Shown: positions 1 to 12,200 of the stretch, one piece after another
Layout: each line of letters opens with the position of its first letter
Numbering within the stretch: position 1 is the first letter of the stretch
NCBI RefSeq assembly: GCF_018991925.1
Contig: NW_024724368.1
Location: forward strand, 2,740,257 to 2,804,256
DNA: 64,000 nt
Direction of reading: 5' to 3'
Source: Homarus americanus
Taxonomy: Eukaryota > Arthropoda > Malacostraca > Decapoda > Nephropidae
Made by a program: the position numbers and the translations under genes
Notes under the pieces: model-generated
Database searches by the model: none
What the model was told of the DNA's origin: nothing
The model's input: only the letters and a program-made list of their open reading frames with translations

Positions 1-470
1 CTTAACCTAAACTGCTGCTACTTACACGCTCCAAGCCACTTAGCCAAAATGCTGCTACTTACACACTCCCAAACTACCGGTGCTACTTACACGATCCCAA
101 GCCACTTAACCAAACTACCGGTGCTACTTCCACGATCCCAAGCCACTTAACCAAACTACCGGTGCTACTTCCACGATCCCAAGCCACTTAACCAAACTAC
201 CGGTGCTACTTACACGATCCCAAGCCACTTAACCAAACTACCGGTGCTACTTACACGATCCCAAGCCACTTAACCAAACTACCGGTGCTACTTCCACGAT
301 CCCAAGCCACTTAACCAAACTACCGGTGCTACTTACACGATCCCAAGCCACTTAACCAAACTACCGGTGCTACTTCCACGATCCCAAGCCACTTAACCAA
401 ACTACCGGTGCTACTTACACGATCCCAAGCCACTTAACCAAACTACCAGTGCTACTTACACGCTCCAAAA
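1..470. repeat. 41-bp minisatellite array
   Basis: Ten units start at 74 and recur at exactly 41-bp spacing to 443, each beginning CTACCGGTGCTACTT. Degenerate partial units extend back to the window edge. Units differ mainly at one base (TTACACG versus TTCCACG). No gene is visible. The array is cut by the left edge of the window. Confidence 0.93.
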
Positions 471-539
471 CTACTTAACAACAACTTTACTGCTACTTAC
501 TGTTACTTGAACAAAAAATCAAACGTTATAATTTTTCTA

Positions 540-800
540 ACACAAGCTCTACTCTCGACACGACCACCAACCAGTACTTAACACACTTCTACCACACAAT
601 GTCATGTCTACCACCACGTCTACCACACAACATCATGTCTACTACTACCACTTCTACCGCTCAACATCATGCCTACCACACAATATCATGTCTACCACCA
701 CTTCTACCACACTACATCATGTCTACCACTACTTCTACCACACAATATCCTATCTACCACCACTTTTACCACTTAACATATCTACCGCCACTTCTACCAC
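540..800. repeat. Degenerate TACCAC-rich minisatellite
   Basis: Loose units of about 30-36 bp carry CATGTCTACCACCACTTC and variants. Open frames through this stretch are Thr/His/Tyr-rich and overlap in several frames, as expected from repeat sequence rather than a gene. Confidence 0.7.
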
Positions 801-1146
801 ACACACATATCATGCCACCCCCCTCACTAACCATCACGCCACTACTACCAGCGTCTCAACCACTAACATCCCGGGGTATAAATTCCTGCGAGCTTACTCA
901 TAACGTATCCTATCTTGCACTGTGTTGAAATCTAGCTTACACACACACACACACACACAGACACACACACACGATCCCTGGAATAACGTGTATATCATAT
1001 TCAACTACAGGGAGATATTCACAACCAATGAGAAGTGGAATTGTATTGTAGAGTTGGATCACATACAGATTACCTCCCTTAATACCACCTTGATGATCCA
1101 ACACCCTAATGCTATTCGAGGGCTTGGTGGGGGGGGAGGGGGAATG

Positions 1147-1196
1147 TTAGGTTAGATTAGCGTTAGGAGGGTTAATCTTACGGTGAAATAAGCTAG

Positions 1197-1238
<42 letters not shown>
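1147..1238. repeat. Half copy of GATCAC-type foldback element plus (GT)n
   Basis: TTAGGTTAG is followed by GCGTTAGGAGGGTTAATC and GGTGAAATAAGCT, which is the right inner arm of the palindromic family described at 1386-1533. A (GT)n tract follows at 1199-1238. The outer arm is missing. Confidence 0.55.
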
Positions 1239-1240
<2 letters not shown>

Positions 1241-1385
1241 GAGGAGGGATTACTCTTCACGTTCATCCTTATTGAACTGCAGCACAAGATTACGTTCAGT
1301 GAGGAAATGTAACTGATAATAAGGCAATGGCATAAGAGGGCTACTGTTATAAATACTAGCTATATTTTCTGTGGTAGAGGGCAAG

Positions 1386-1533
1386 GATCACATGAAGATT
1401 AGCCCCCAAGCTTATTTCACCTAAAGATTACATATCCTAACGCTAACCTAACCCAGCCTAACCTAACCTAACCTAACCCTAGATGTTTAATCATTAGGTG
1501 AAATAAGCTTGGGGAGTAAATCTTCACGTGATC
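1386..1533. mobile_element. Palindromic MITE-like element with TTAGG core (GATCAC family)
   Basis: The left arm GATCACATGAAGATTAG then AAGCTTATTTCACCT is mirrored by the right arm AGGTGAAATAAGCTT then AAATCTTCACGTGATC. The centre is CCTAA pentamers (about 1440-1480), the arthropod telomere repeat. This 148-bp copy is one of the cleanest in the window; others lie at 27781, 29730, 47788 and, as half copies, at 1147, 31445, 41391, 43767, 49027 and 62200. No coding capacity and no clear target-site duplication are visible. Confidence 0.75.
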
Positions 1534-1539
1534 AGAGGA

Positions 1540-1950
1540 CAGCAGCACCAGGCACAGACAGCACTGCCCCTTCAAACGCTGCCAGCTTGAAACATTTACA
1601 AGTCAACCCACGTGGGCCTTACGTCACGTACGGAGACACCTGGGTGATGTGAAGCAGGAGACGTGGTTCTTCTTTGTGTTGGGATATTGGTGTTTCACTT
1701 GGCTATTAGCGACAGGTAAACAATTATACGACCAGTACAACAAACAATACTACTACTACTACTTGTATAGAACCCCATTTTATCTACGCTTCTATAACCC
1801 CGACACGTAATACACATGTTTAAAGGCCCCAGAAGAGGTGTCTTTATTAACATTCTTGAGGTAGCTCAGGTTGACGCGACACTGCTTGCCACTGTCTGCC
1901 TCCACACTATTTGTTTACAATGAAGTAATGTGTATTTCTATGACGATTTA
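1540..1950. other. Single-copy-looking sequence, no gene seen
   Basis: Mixed-composition DNA with no recognisable exon, RNA gene or mobile element. Confidence 0.5.
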
Positions 1951-1952
1951 AA

Positions 1953-2047
<95 letters not shown>
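1953..2047. repeat. (AC)n-(AT)n compound microsatellite
   Basis: (AC)8 at 1953-1968 runs directly into about 39 AT units. Confidence 0.97.
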
Positions 2048-2048
<1 letters not shown>

Positions 2049-4150
2049 CATTCATAGTACATTTAAATATTTACGCAATAAGTCGCTTGCCAATGGTTTA
2101 GCCACCCTGCTCTGTCGCATAAGGTCACATAAGATAAATAAGTTTTTACAAATGACGTTATCAGACATTCTAGCGCCATTCCCTAATTACCATAAGCATG
2201 AGGAGAATGTGAACCAGAAACATTCCCAAGTTTCTGTACGGATAACTTTATAATAAACTGCATGACATTTTCAAAAAGTTCACCATCAATGGAAAACATT
2301 CAATAACAATGGCACAATGATGGATGATGATAATTATGATACACTACACTTCCTGTAGCCAACCACAAAAGGCACCAGGCTGTCTAGTGTATTAAATGTG
2401 GCGAGGGGGAGAGAGAGAGGTGTGCACCCCAGACTGAGGGTAAAATATGGCTCCACCAGGCAGGCACCGAGAGGGAGGTGGTTGAAGACAGGAGGGAGAG
2501 GGGATAATGTCGCCCAATTATACAAGTACTATATGTGGTTTTGTGTACTGCCAACTATTTACTTCTCTTGGTCGTATTTGTGAGTATAAACAGGCACTCG
2601 TCTCTGGGCCCGGCCATGTTATTACTTCCACCCTGATGTTTACACCAGACCTAATTATATCGCACTAAAGTTGCTAACATTCAGTGATGATGAACCTCTT
2701 CTCCTTAATACTGTACTAGGTCAGTTATGGAACTCACCAGGAGAGCAGTCACTAGCCAACACGGTGGGGCCTGACCCCTTTTGTGTGTAAAGCCTGACAG
2801 ACTAACGTTAATGGCCGTGGGTAATGGTAGGGATAGCCAAACACTGACGCATCAACACTCCACCATTCCACGATTAAAGACAGACAGACAGAGACATCGT
2901 CGTTAAGATCACTAACAACTGTAAACTATGAGGTAACAAACAACAAGCGCAAATGGCCAAACAAATATTTAAGTCCGAGTAATTACTGATTTTATAAAGC
3001 TCGCCTCTACCGCCACAACAGGTTCATGGACTTATAACTTAGGGACGCCAACTCGAAGCTGTGGGTCGGATAACTTGCACGACTATCTAGAGGCGCGCCA
3101 AGACATAAACTTTCCTCATAATATTGTATTTGTGTGGAGAAGAATAATAGTTACACATCGACACACTAGAGATAGGTCTTTGTGCTGGTCATTTACACAC
3201 ACACACACACAAACTAACCGCAACCATCTGTGTCCTTGATCAAAGAGCCTTCACAAACAGAAGCATTCCATACCATAACAGTCAGCACACTACAGTTTAT
3301 AAACTAACAGATTTGTGGCAACTCAACTGTCACAAACAATCAACAATCAATTCTCTCCCACACGTCGTAAAACCCTAATACACGGATACGATGTTTTTAT
3401 TTATTTCCAGTATACCTTCTTTAAAACACGACTATGACGACTAAAAACATTTATTTTGACACGGAAAACAATGAAAAACTAAATACATCTCACACACACA
3501 CTTCCTGAGTTGTTTACTTGGTGTTAAGTCGCTGGCCTTCACGCTGGATGGGCTGACTAACACTGCAACTCCTCCCTTCAACGCACCCTGCACCTCCTCC
3601 CTTCAACGCACCCTGCACCACGTTGGGCAAGAGACAAAAAAAAAAAAACGAAGTGACTTTTCCGCCAACCACTACACACCCAAACTCTTTTATGCAATTC
3701 TTGTTATATTCACACACACAGTTGACTTATTTTTCGCGCCTAGACTTGAGAGCGAAATACGGCACCTCAAGAATTTGTCGAGTTTTAACAGCCTCAAATT
3801 GTCACCCACATACCTTCTTCATCCTATTGTTCAATTTACATCTGACAAGTATATTTAATTATTTTCTTAAGAACAATGAACCAATATTTTACGATTCACC
3901 AGGATATTCTTTAAAATAAACCCCAATAAGATAAATCTCTCACGCGTGAAAGTGAGCTCTGCCCACTGTATGTTCACCTCACCTCACCTAGCAACCATTT
4001 ACACCCGGTTCACTGACTGGTGGAGTGAGGCACACCGGGTTATGTCACTGCCTTCATTTTTACAATATTTAACATAATTTTTTTTTGTCATTAGATGCAG
4101 ACAGATCGCGCACCTAATATTTTTCGGGTTTTAATATAATACTCCAGACA
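2048..4150. other. Intergenic or intronic DNA, no gene recognised
   Basis: Mostly unique sequence with short CA tracts (3194-3211, 3490-3502). Short open frames exist on both strands, but none resembles a known protein and none has paired splice sites that I trust. The next dock exon, expected to continue the Lys-rich linker after SH3-1, was not found here. Confidence 0.5.
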
Positions 4151-4160
4151 AGGAAAAGCT

Positions 4161-4171
<11 letters not shown>

Positions 4172-4191
<20 letters not shown>

Positions 4192-4440
4192 ACTTGGGAT
4201 GGTTATCTGCGTATAAGAATGTTGTCAAGGAACTGCAGGAATAAATAGTTATAATGTAACCACTTAAATCCCAACCTACTGGTGTCCTGACGTGTGCGGT
4301 AATCAGACATTTCCGGAACCAAACGAATTCGAGATGAAGCAACACACACGCAGGCACACACACACACACACACGCACGCAGCCACACACACACACACACG
4401 CAGGGCAGGCACACACACACGCAGGCACACACACACACAC
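4172..4440. repeat. Interrupted (AC)n tracts
   Basis: (CT)n/(CA)n near 4165-4193 and a CA block at 4343-4440 broken by GCAGG. The Cys/Val-rich frames on the minus strand come from these tracts. Confidence 0.9.
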
Positions 4441-4461
4441 AATAAAACCTTAAATATTAAC

Positions 4462-5505
4462 AGTGGTGGTGTGTCTCCCAGGCAGCTACTGTACTTTAAC
4501 TGTGGTGTGTCTCCCAGGCAGCTACTGTACTTTTTAACTGGTGGTGTGTCTCCCAGGCAGCTACTGTACTTTAACTGTGGTGTGTCTCCCAGGCAGCTAC
4601 TGTACTTTAACTGTGGTGTGTCTCCCAGGCAGCTACTGTACTTTAACTGTGGTGTGTCTCCCAGGCAGCTACTGTACTTTAACTGTGGTGTGTCTCCCAG
4701 GCAGCTACTGTACTTTAACTGTGGTGTGTCTCCCAGGCAGCTACTGTACTTTAACTGTGGTGTGTCTCCCAGGCAGCTACTGTACTTTAACTGTGGTGTG
4801 TCTCCCAGGCAGCTACTGTACTTTAACTGTGGTGTGTACTAACCCAGGCAGCTACTGTACTTAACTGTGGTGTCTCCCAGGCAGCTACTGTACTTTTAAC
4901 TGTGGTGTGTGTGTCTCCCAGGCAGCTACTGTACTTTTTAACTGTGGTGTGTCTCCCAGGCAGCTACTGTAATTTTAACTGTCTCCCAGGCAGCTACTGT
5001 ACTTTAACTGTGGTGTGTCTCCCAGGCAGCTACTGTACTTTAACTGGTGTGTCTCCCAGGCAGCTACTGTACTTTAACTGTGGCGTGTCTCCAGGCAGCT
5101 ACTGTACTTTAACTGTGGTGTGTCTCCCAGGCACTGTACTTTAACTGTGGCGTCTCCCAGGCAGCTACTGTACTTTAACTGTGGTGTGTCTCCCAGGCAG
5201 CTACTGTACTTTAACTGGTGTGTGTGTCTCCCAGGCAGCTACTGTACTTTAACTGTGGTGTGTCCCCAGGCAGCTACTGCACTTTAACTGTGGTGTGTCT
5301 CCCAGGCAGCTACTGTACTTTAACTGTGGTGTGTCTCCCAGGCAGCTACTGTACTTTAACTGTGGTGTGTCTCCCAGGCAGCTACTGTACTTTAACTGTG
5401 GCGTGTCTCCCAGGCAGCTACTGTACTTTAACTGTGGTGTGTCTCCCAGGCAGCTACTGTACTTTAACTGTGGTGTGTCTCCCAGGCAGCTACTTAAACT
5501 GAGGT
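4462..5505. repeat. 36-bp minisatellite, about 28 units
   Basis: The unit reads CTCCCAGGCAGCTACTGTAC followed by TTTAACTGTGGTGTGT. The central block 4560-4840 is almost perfect; after 4840 units carry small deletions and inserts. Because 36 is a multiple of three, all frames stay open and give 12-residue repeat peptides (SPRQLLYFNCGV). These are not genes. Confidence 0.96.
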
Positions 5506-5775
5506 GCATAAACATAAAATAAACAGGGAAAAACATGTTGGGTATCTCTTAAACATACAGAAGGTTTATAGTGGGCAATGCAGCTGTGGGAGAGTGTGGG
5601 TGGTACTGGCATGATAAACTGATACAGCTGTTGTGTGCCCCCACTGTGGTGTAAGCATTCACTGTGAGACTTGATTCAGAGCCACATTCCCACTGAATTT
5701 AATATCAGATCTAGCGACAGTCCAGATAAACTCAAATCCAGGCGTAAAGCAAGATATACAGTACATTACAGTTTA

Positions 5776-5970
5776 CTAATTTATTAAGATTAAAGAAAGT
5801 ACTGTGTGTTTCTCGAAACGTTCTACCAATCTCCCATTTACATTTTTTCTGTAAACACTCTCCTTACTTCCACAAATCTGACAGGCTTTCAAAATTCCCT
5901 TTGATATTTTAGGTTCCATTCCACCATCCTCTCTGAATACACTACCCAAATATTTAACTTTTGTACCCAC
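5776..5970 (-). pseudogene. Reverse transcriptase fragment of a LINE-type element
   Basis: The open stretch contains VKYLGSVFREDGGMEPKI followed by about 35 weakly conserved residues. K-Y-L-G-S-x-F/L-x-x-D-G is the classic segment C-terminal to the catalytic RT motifs in many non-LTR retrotransposons, where lineage elements read KYLGS followed by an acidic-Gly turn. The catalytic YxDD part is not present and stops interrupt both sides, so this is a decayed, truncated copy. It lies between the 36-bp array and the LINE tail at 6990. The clade cannot be assigned from this fragment. Confidence 0.55.
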
Positions 5971-6900
5971 TACAACTTTAGTTCACCCAAGCATTTTTCA
6001 AATCCCACTTTCCCTTTAATCATTGCAAACATTACTCTCTCAGTCCATATGTACAGAGCACCACCTCTCTAACCACGTTAAAGAACAAAGGTATTGTACT
6101 GTATTTTAACCTACAATAATGATACATATTTTGTACATTGTTTTCAACTGTCACATACGGTACTTATACTGTAAGTAGAATAAAGGTTACTCCAATAGAT
6201 ACCGTAATGTGTTTGTCAGTGATATACACACGTATTACAGTGTGTACAGAATTTAACAACCCCACGAATTAAAATGTAATTTTCATATTGCCTTTAATTT
6301 CAATATCTTTCTTCCCACATTTTCTCAAAATTACCATAATCATGTGATCACCAAAATCAACTACTGTACAATACTGTACTAGAAAAAACAAAGTTTTGTC
6401 CACAAACAATAAAATAGAATGTTGTTAACAATATTTAACAACTTCAAACCTTTGTTCAATCACTTTTAAAGCCACATCAAAATCTGTAAACTTCCTGGGA
6501 AAACATTAGTCTGGTTTAATAACTACACGAGAAAAATTCCAACATTATTCACATGACTCCCTACCCAGCATTGTATAACTCTCGTGTCCTTGACTGCTCG
6601 TTCCACTGTCACCCAATGCTTTAATGATACACTATCCCTTCTCCACCCCCATCCTCCCTCTCATCATCATCATCCCCATCCTCCCTCTCAACATCATCCC
6701 TATTATTTCCGCTGTTACCTCCATCACCACCCTCTCACCAACACTTCCTCCAACTCTTCATCACTACTATTCTCCCTCCCATCACCACCGCTGTCCTACC
6801 TCTCCACACCACCAGCATCTTCCTTCTCATCATCACCAGCATCCTCCCTCCCACCACTACAACCACCCTCCCACCCTCACTCCTTCATAGGATGACTAAA
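5971..6900. other. AT-rich DNA with a pyrimidine-rich block
   Basis: No gene is seen. 6640-6890 is CATC/CTCC-rich low-complexity DNA giving spurious Pro/His/Ser-rich frames. Confidence 0.55.
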
Positions 6901-6984
6901 TGTCTCTTAATTAATAATATCTTCTGTAGAGATATTTAAGCAGTTTCAGTAAAGGTTTTTGATACATGAATATGAGAAGCGACA

Positions 6985-7362
6985 GCAGTAGACCACATTT
7001 GGGGTCTTGAAAGACGAAGAGTGTGGGGAGTATGATAGAAGTATTTAAGTGGGTGAAAGGAATCAATAAAGGGGATATAGATAAAGTTCTTATAATATCC
7101 GAGCAGGATAGGACTCGGAGCAACGGATTTAAGTTGGATAAGTTTAGGTTTAGGAGGGAGATAGGAAGGAACTGGTTCACAAATAGGGTGGTGGACGAGT
7201 GGAACAAGCTTAGCAACTTTGCTGTAAGTGCTGGAAAGTTTCAAAAGGAGGCTGGATAAATCCATGAATGATAGAGAGTGGTAGTAACTCTTGACAGGAG
7301 CTGCCATGCACAGGCCAACCGGCCTATTGCAGACTCCTTATTTTCTTATGTTCTTATGTAAT
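6985..7362 (+). pseudogene. 5'-truncated LINE: C-terminus of ORF2 and 3' end
   Basis: From about 6998 one frame reads LERRRVWG; a one-base shift then gives MIEVFKWVKGIN at 7032, continuing through TRSNGFKLDK, FRREIGRNWFTNRVVDEWNK and LSNFAVSAGKFQKEAG to a TAA at 7257. The order L-x-x-RR-x-GD-MIE-V-K, TRG/S, RxxFFxxRV-x-x-WN-x-L, F-K is the conserved C-terminal tail of many animal LINE ORF2 proteins. The 3' end carries CCAACCGGCCTATTGCAG and closes with the tandem TTCTTATGTTCTTATGT, which I associate with decapod LINE tails. The frameshift and missing RT show that it is inactive. Confidence 0.8.
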
Positions 7363-7728
7363 GGGCGTAACACAGCAAAAGACTTATTTAACAGTGGTAA
7401 GAGTCATGATTCAGTCATTTTGTTCATGTGTTATCTAATTTTATGATGCAGATGAGTAAAATTCCAAACCGCTGGATGGGACTCTTACTATGCCAATCAA
7501 AATGATAGCTTACAATTACAGTACTCAGGATTAACTGGTATTCCAAAATCATATTGTAAGTAGTTGCACAAACACACTGATGTACAGTTCATGTACACTG
7601 TAAATAAGATTCAAAACAACTCTTCAACTGGACTCACCTGTGTTATGGTGCCCAAGTCCTCACCTCCACTACTGAACTTACCTTCTGAAAGACGGTGTCC
7701 TCTCCGAGAGGCAGACGATAACACTTAC

Positions 7729-7933
7729 CTATCGAAAATGGATGGCTTCTCCTTCTTGACATAGTTGGAGGGGACATAGCCAGCTTGGTTGCGATTGTTC
7801 ATAACCCGCCACCAGTGTTTGGAGTCATCAAGGAGTAGCAGCCGTTCACTTTTCCTGAGGTCCAGTTCATGGCTGCCCTGGGCTGAATAGTCATATTTCG
7901 CTGTCACCCAGCAGTCCTCACCCACAGACTTGC
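7729..7933 (-). CDS. dock: Nck/dreadlocks adaptor, exon encoding the first SH3 domain (partial gene)
   Basis: The exon encodes 67 complete codons. With the proposed first exon these are residues 8-74. The SH3 hallmarks are present: AKYDY (residues 18-22, the ALYDY motif), acidic E29/D31/E36, the [13 protein letters not shown] core with the WW pair (47-48) and GYVPSNYV (58-65). The extension KKEKPSIFD is the dock/Nck1-type linker after SH3-1; this wording, DDSKxWWRV and the linker together separate it from other SH3 proteins. Nck/Dock is a cytoplasmic SH3-SH3-SH3-SH2 adaptor that links phosphotyrosine receptors to actin regulators; in Drosophila it acts in axon guidance. The acceptor is a pyrimidine tract ending GTGGCAG before 7933, and the donor is AG|GTAAGT after 7729. 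The exon starts at codon position 2 and ends after position 2 (AG of a Ser/Arg codon). The remaining SH3 and SH2 exons are not in this window. Confidence 0.93.
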
Positions 7934-9163
7934 CTGCCACAAGGGAAAACAAATACAACTAACAGGCTGTAGCCTGAAAGTACCTGTAGAGGTATGTGTA
8001 TGCCTAAAACCAAGAGCAAAGTGAATTCAAACTCAGTTATTGAAACAGTTTTACAAACTGTATACTGTACTTTACAGCAACCCAAAACCTAAAAATCAAT
8101 AAGTTAATATTAAATATCAGTTACGTTAATAACCATGTACAGTAGCTATAATACATTTAAAAAAATGTGCATAGTGAATATAACTGATCTATTTTTTTCG
8201 AAACTAAATCTTGCACATAGGTACATGATGTAGACCTTTAACACGTTACAACATTATGTGGTATAAAACCTTGTATGGTACACATATTATGTAACCCAGC
8301 AACATTCTGTTTGACACGACAGATTAATAAATAATGGCCAAAAATAATAATAATTAAACTGCATTACTAAAGTCCTTATTGGGATCATTGACTAATTTCT
8401 CACAATACAGTGCCATCAGCTACTTAGCACATTATTTCCGATGAAATTCACAGACATTACCTTAATTTGTGAATACTATATACTGTAGGTACTGTACTGT
8501 ACAGTACCTGTATATAAATCTCAAAGGTCTCCCAAAAAGTCCCTGGTTGTGTTTAATTACTGTGCTCTTAAAAGATTTGAACTGAACAGCCCACTTTGAC
8601 TATTAGAACAGAAACATACCAGTTCAAGTGATCATTAATACAAAGATATTCAGACCTTCAGATACAACATACAGTACAGTACCTGCATATAATGTTTAGA
8701 AAATCATATAAAACTTAATTTAAACATAAAATTTTTGGCATCTTAAATTTATCAATACTGTACAGTATATGTATGAAAAACATAACCGCCACACAGAAAC
8801 TCAAAATGTGTTTGTTATAGTCCATTAAAAATGCACTGCATTCTAGTGTCCAAAATCAAACCTTAAATTCACAAAAACTGCCAAAGAACTGATTCGTGGT
8901 TTAACAACATGCTTTACAAAACAACAGGTGGAAGAAGAGTAAAGCAAACAACAGGACACCAGAAAGCAGAGGGCCCCAAAGTGTGGTAAGGTGATGAATT
9001 ACTGATGAAATAAAAGCAGTTAGAAAATAAAGAGTGTATCCCTGAACCTTCAAACTTAGATTACCTCAGTCAGTCCCATATTTGAAGAGTCAATTAATGT
9101 CTAACATCAATGAACATATTCAAAAATTTCAAACCTTTTATACTGGCAGAAATAGGAAATACA

Positions 9164-9218
<55 letters not shown>

Positions 9219-12200
9219 CTGCTTAACCCTTTTCCTCACTCTTCAAGTCACAGAAATAATAAGCAATGTTAGTCAAAGAATCACCACCAAAATGTAAAAA
9301 ATACTACAGGCACACAGATAATACGTCAGTTAACATTATAACTTATACACAAGAAGCAATCTACAGCATCAGTATTATTTCAAGTGTTAAGAATTACACC
9401 ATTAAAAAATATAAATGTATTTTCACCCACAATACACCTTTAGTTATTTTGGGAGGTCCTATATATAATCTTACTCAGATAATTACCAGGGTATTGTACT
9501 GTACTGTATTGGTCTTAGATAAAAGCCTCACTGTCCTCTGTTTGGAACCCTGAATATTAATACTGTACTTTTCAAGAGTTCAAATATATTGTACAGTATA
9601 GTGTATGAAAACCAAGCGAAATGTTAAAATAACGTTGACACAGAAACTGTTCTTTTCTAGAAACTGTATACCGGTCTGTACCTTTGTCCTATTTCTTTTA
9701 TAACCATCATCACCTTTTTACGTATCCAAATACGTACAGTACCTGTACTGTACAGTTCAGTATCTCTGACTTACAGAATAAAAAAAAATTATTGTCCAGT
9801 ATGTACCACACAGTAAATTCTTCTATACATGGACTTCGTAGTATTGTACTGCATGTACAAAATATGAACACAATTACTGTAGATTCAGGGTCCTTAAATT
9901 GTGGTTTAATAATTTACAAAACAATTTGAATAAACTGAATCATCAACAACTTGGAGCTACTGCACAGTACAGTACCGTAATTGTTTTAATTGGAGAGGTT
10001 TTACTGTATCCTCATGTAATTAATAACACTAATTCTTAAATCGAAAACCATAATGAAATTTACTGAACAATTTCATTGTTTAATCACAAATAGGTAGCAA
10101 GTTTCAGTCAGCCATAGTACTGTAGAACTAAAGAGAATGTAGTTTCTCCCATGGAAACTTCTCTTATAGGCTATATAAGTCTAGGATGCTATCTGCAATC
10201 TAGAGGCAAGGACACTTGTTCTACTGGATCAATAAATAATGCTCCACAAAGGGCTACTTGTATGGTATGTGCCCAGTCAAACTAGGGTTTATGAGCAAGT
10301 TACAACCCAAGTCCAATACCAGTTGCTTTATCCAATACAAAGGAATTTTCTATACAGTATGCCCATTTTAACCTAGTGTGTGGGTTTCTTAAATCTATAC
10401 AGTGCCTCATATGTTTGTAATGTATGACTTACCCAGAGTGTCTCTTTGGATAAGGGTTCTTGCTTTTTTCATTATATTGAGTCTCTAAAAGTTTGCTACT
10501 TCTATAACAGTATTCATGCTTCAGGCTCCAAAGTGCTAACTTTCCTCTATGTCCTCTCAGCCTTTACATAGCTTTATGCTCTGTGGAATATTTTCCTCAA
10601 ATCTGAATTTGTGAATGATTATTGGGACATTTTCCCCCCATTTTTCTCATGAATACCCAGTACTGTATGTCAAATTTTGAGTGTTGCCCTGAGCCAATAC
10701 ATATTGACTGAAGTCTTCTAAAAATCAGATTTGTAGCTGTAACTAACACACTGTTGTCATAATACTGTAGTTTCATATAAGATATGCTCAACCACAGTGA
10801 CTCTACTGCACTTATGTCACAGTGAGTTACTTGCTCTTCTACACAGACCTTGAGTTCTGTCATTTTCTCCTTCCCTGTTTGAGGTTCAAAAAATGTCATC
10901 ATAACTGTCAGTGTTACCTTCTTTGTTTTAATGGGAAAGCATTCTCTTCCTCTAGAAAATAATGACTTGGGATAATGAACATTCTTTCATTAATTTTCAT
11001 GTATTTGTTCAGATTTTTATTTAATTTTCAGTGGCAATTTCTTACATCCCTATACAAATACCCATGTTTAATTACTTTCTTGGCCAGATTTTCCGTGTTA
11101 CACATTATTATCACACTATTGAGTACAGTACTAATTATTTGGGTTTATTGTGTGCCTTTCTGGGCATATCTAAAAAACAATTTGTTTAAACCAGAGTGGA
11201 GGCTTGACTCCAAGACCAATGCAACTTTTACTATAATTTTTAGTGCTGGAATTTATTTCAATATGAGGCGAGTAAATAATTCCTACAGAACACCTCCTCC
11301 ACCTTTTCCAAACTGGTTTAAAGTTTCTCATGTGATTGCTGTTTCAACTTTATAATAAAATAGTCAATAGCACTACAATTCTGTAATGTGAGGTTCAATT
11401 CTCTCCTGGGTAGGCTGCAAGAAGGGTTTTCCAATCTTTTTTCAGAGTAACAAACAGGAAGGTAAAGGTGAATAAATGAGAACTACTGTATAAGGTCTTG
11501 GTTGAATCTCAAGAGCACTACTGTATAGCTATAACGTACGGTATAATATCTAAGACACAGTGAATATTATATGACTGAGCTAACGTACCATAACCCAACA
11601 CATTAATACCTGTATATATCTAAAAGCATCACCAAATGATCTGCAATCTAATTACTGTATTAAAAAATATCTAAGTTTGGGCCTCCATAAAATTGAAAAT
11701 CTGATTCAGTGAACAGCAGTTTTGTCTTTGGTTAATCCATGATAAAAACGTTTAGCTGGCAGTCCTAGCATTATGTAAACTACAGCAAGAATTAAGGAGA
11801 AGATATTATCAATAGCTAACTATACCAAGCAAAAATTAGAAGCCATAATCAAACAACATTGCTTATCTTGAATAAGCTATGCCAGTTGTATTCCTTATAG
11901 CATCTCAAGTATGTGCCAGCAACGGAGATCATCATCCGACATAAGACAATGGCACCTGAACCTCACATCTGGCATCCAACCTTAAAAGACCTATACTTCT
12001 TAATCAATGGATCTAAATTAGCAAAAAAAGAGCACAATAGCAGTTAACTAAACAGTTAGTCTGATTACAACTTGTGTTGCATTATCAAATCCAAATGTAC
12101 TGTACTAGATAGTATAACACTGGCAGCTACTGTACCAATCTAATAATTTCTTAGATATTCTAGTGTTAAACGTTAACGAATATTTTAATGACTGTGACAG

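Noticed and set aside
4462..5505. Regular 36-bp direct repeats resembling a CRISPR array in period
   Set aside because: Units abut with no unique spacers, there are no cas genes, and the context is eukaryotic; it is a minisatellite.
7678..7728. A second donor (CAGAAG|GTAAGT at about 7679) that might extend the dock exon
   Set aside because: Reading through the 7729 donor meets an in-frame TAA at once, and the 7729 donor fits the known Dock linker.
7934..7958. In-frame extension of the dock exon to a Met at 7958
   Set aside because: The extension crosses a clear polypyrimidine tract and AG acceptor; the added residues (MYLFSLVA) are intron-derived.
10597..11355. Two non-repetitive frames of 101 and 126 codons inside the dock intron
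   Set aside because: They resemble no known protein, lie on opposite strands, and are of a length expected by chance in AT-rich DNA of this size.
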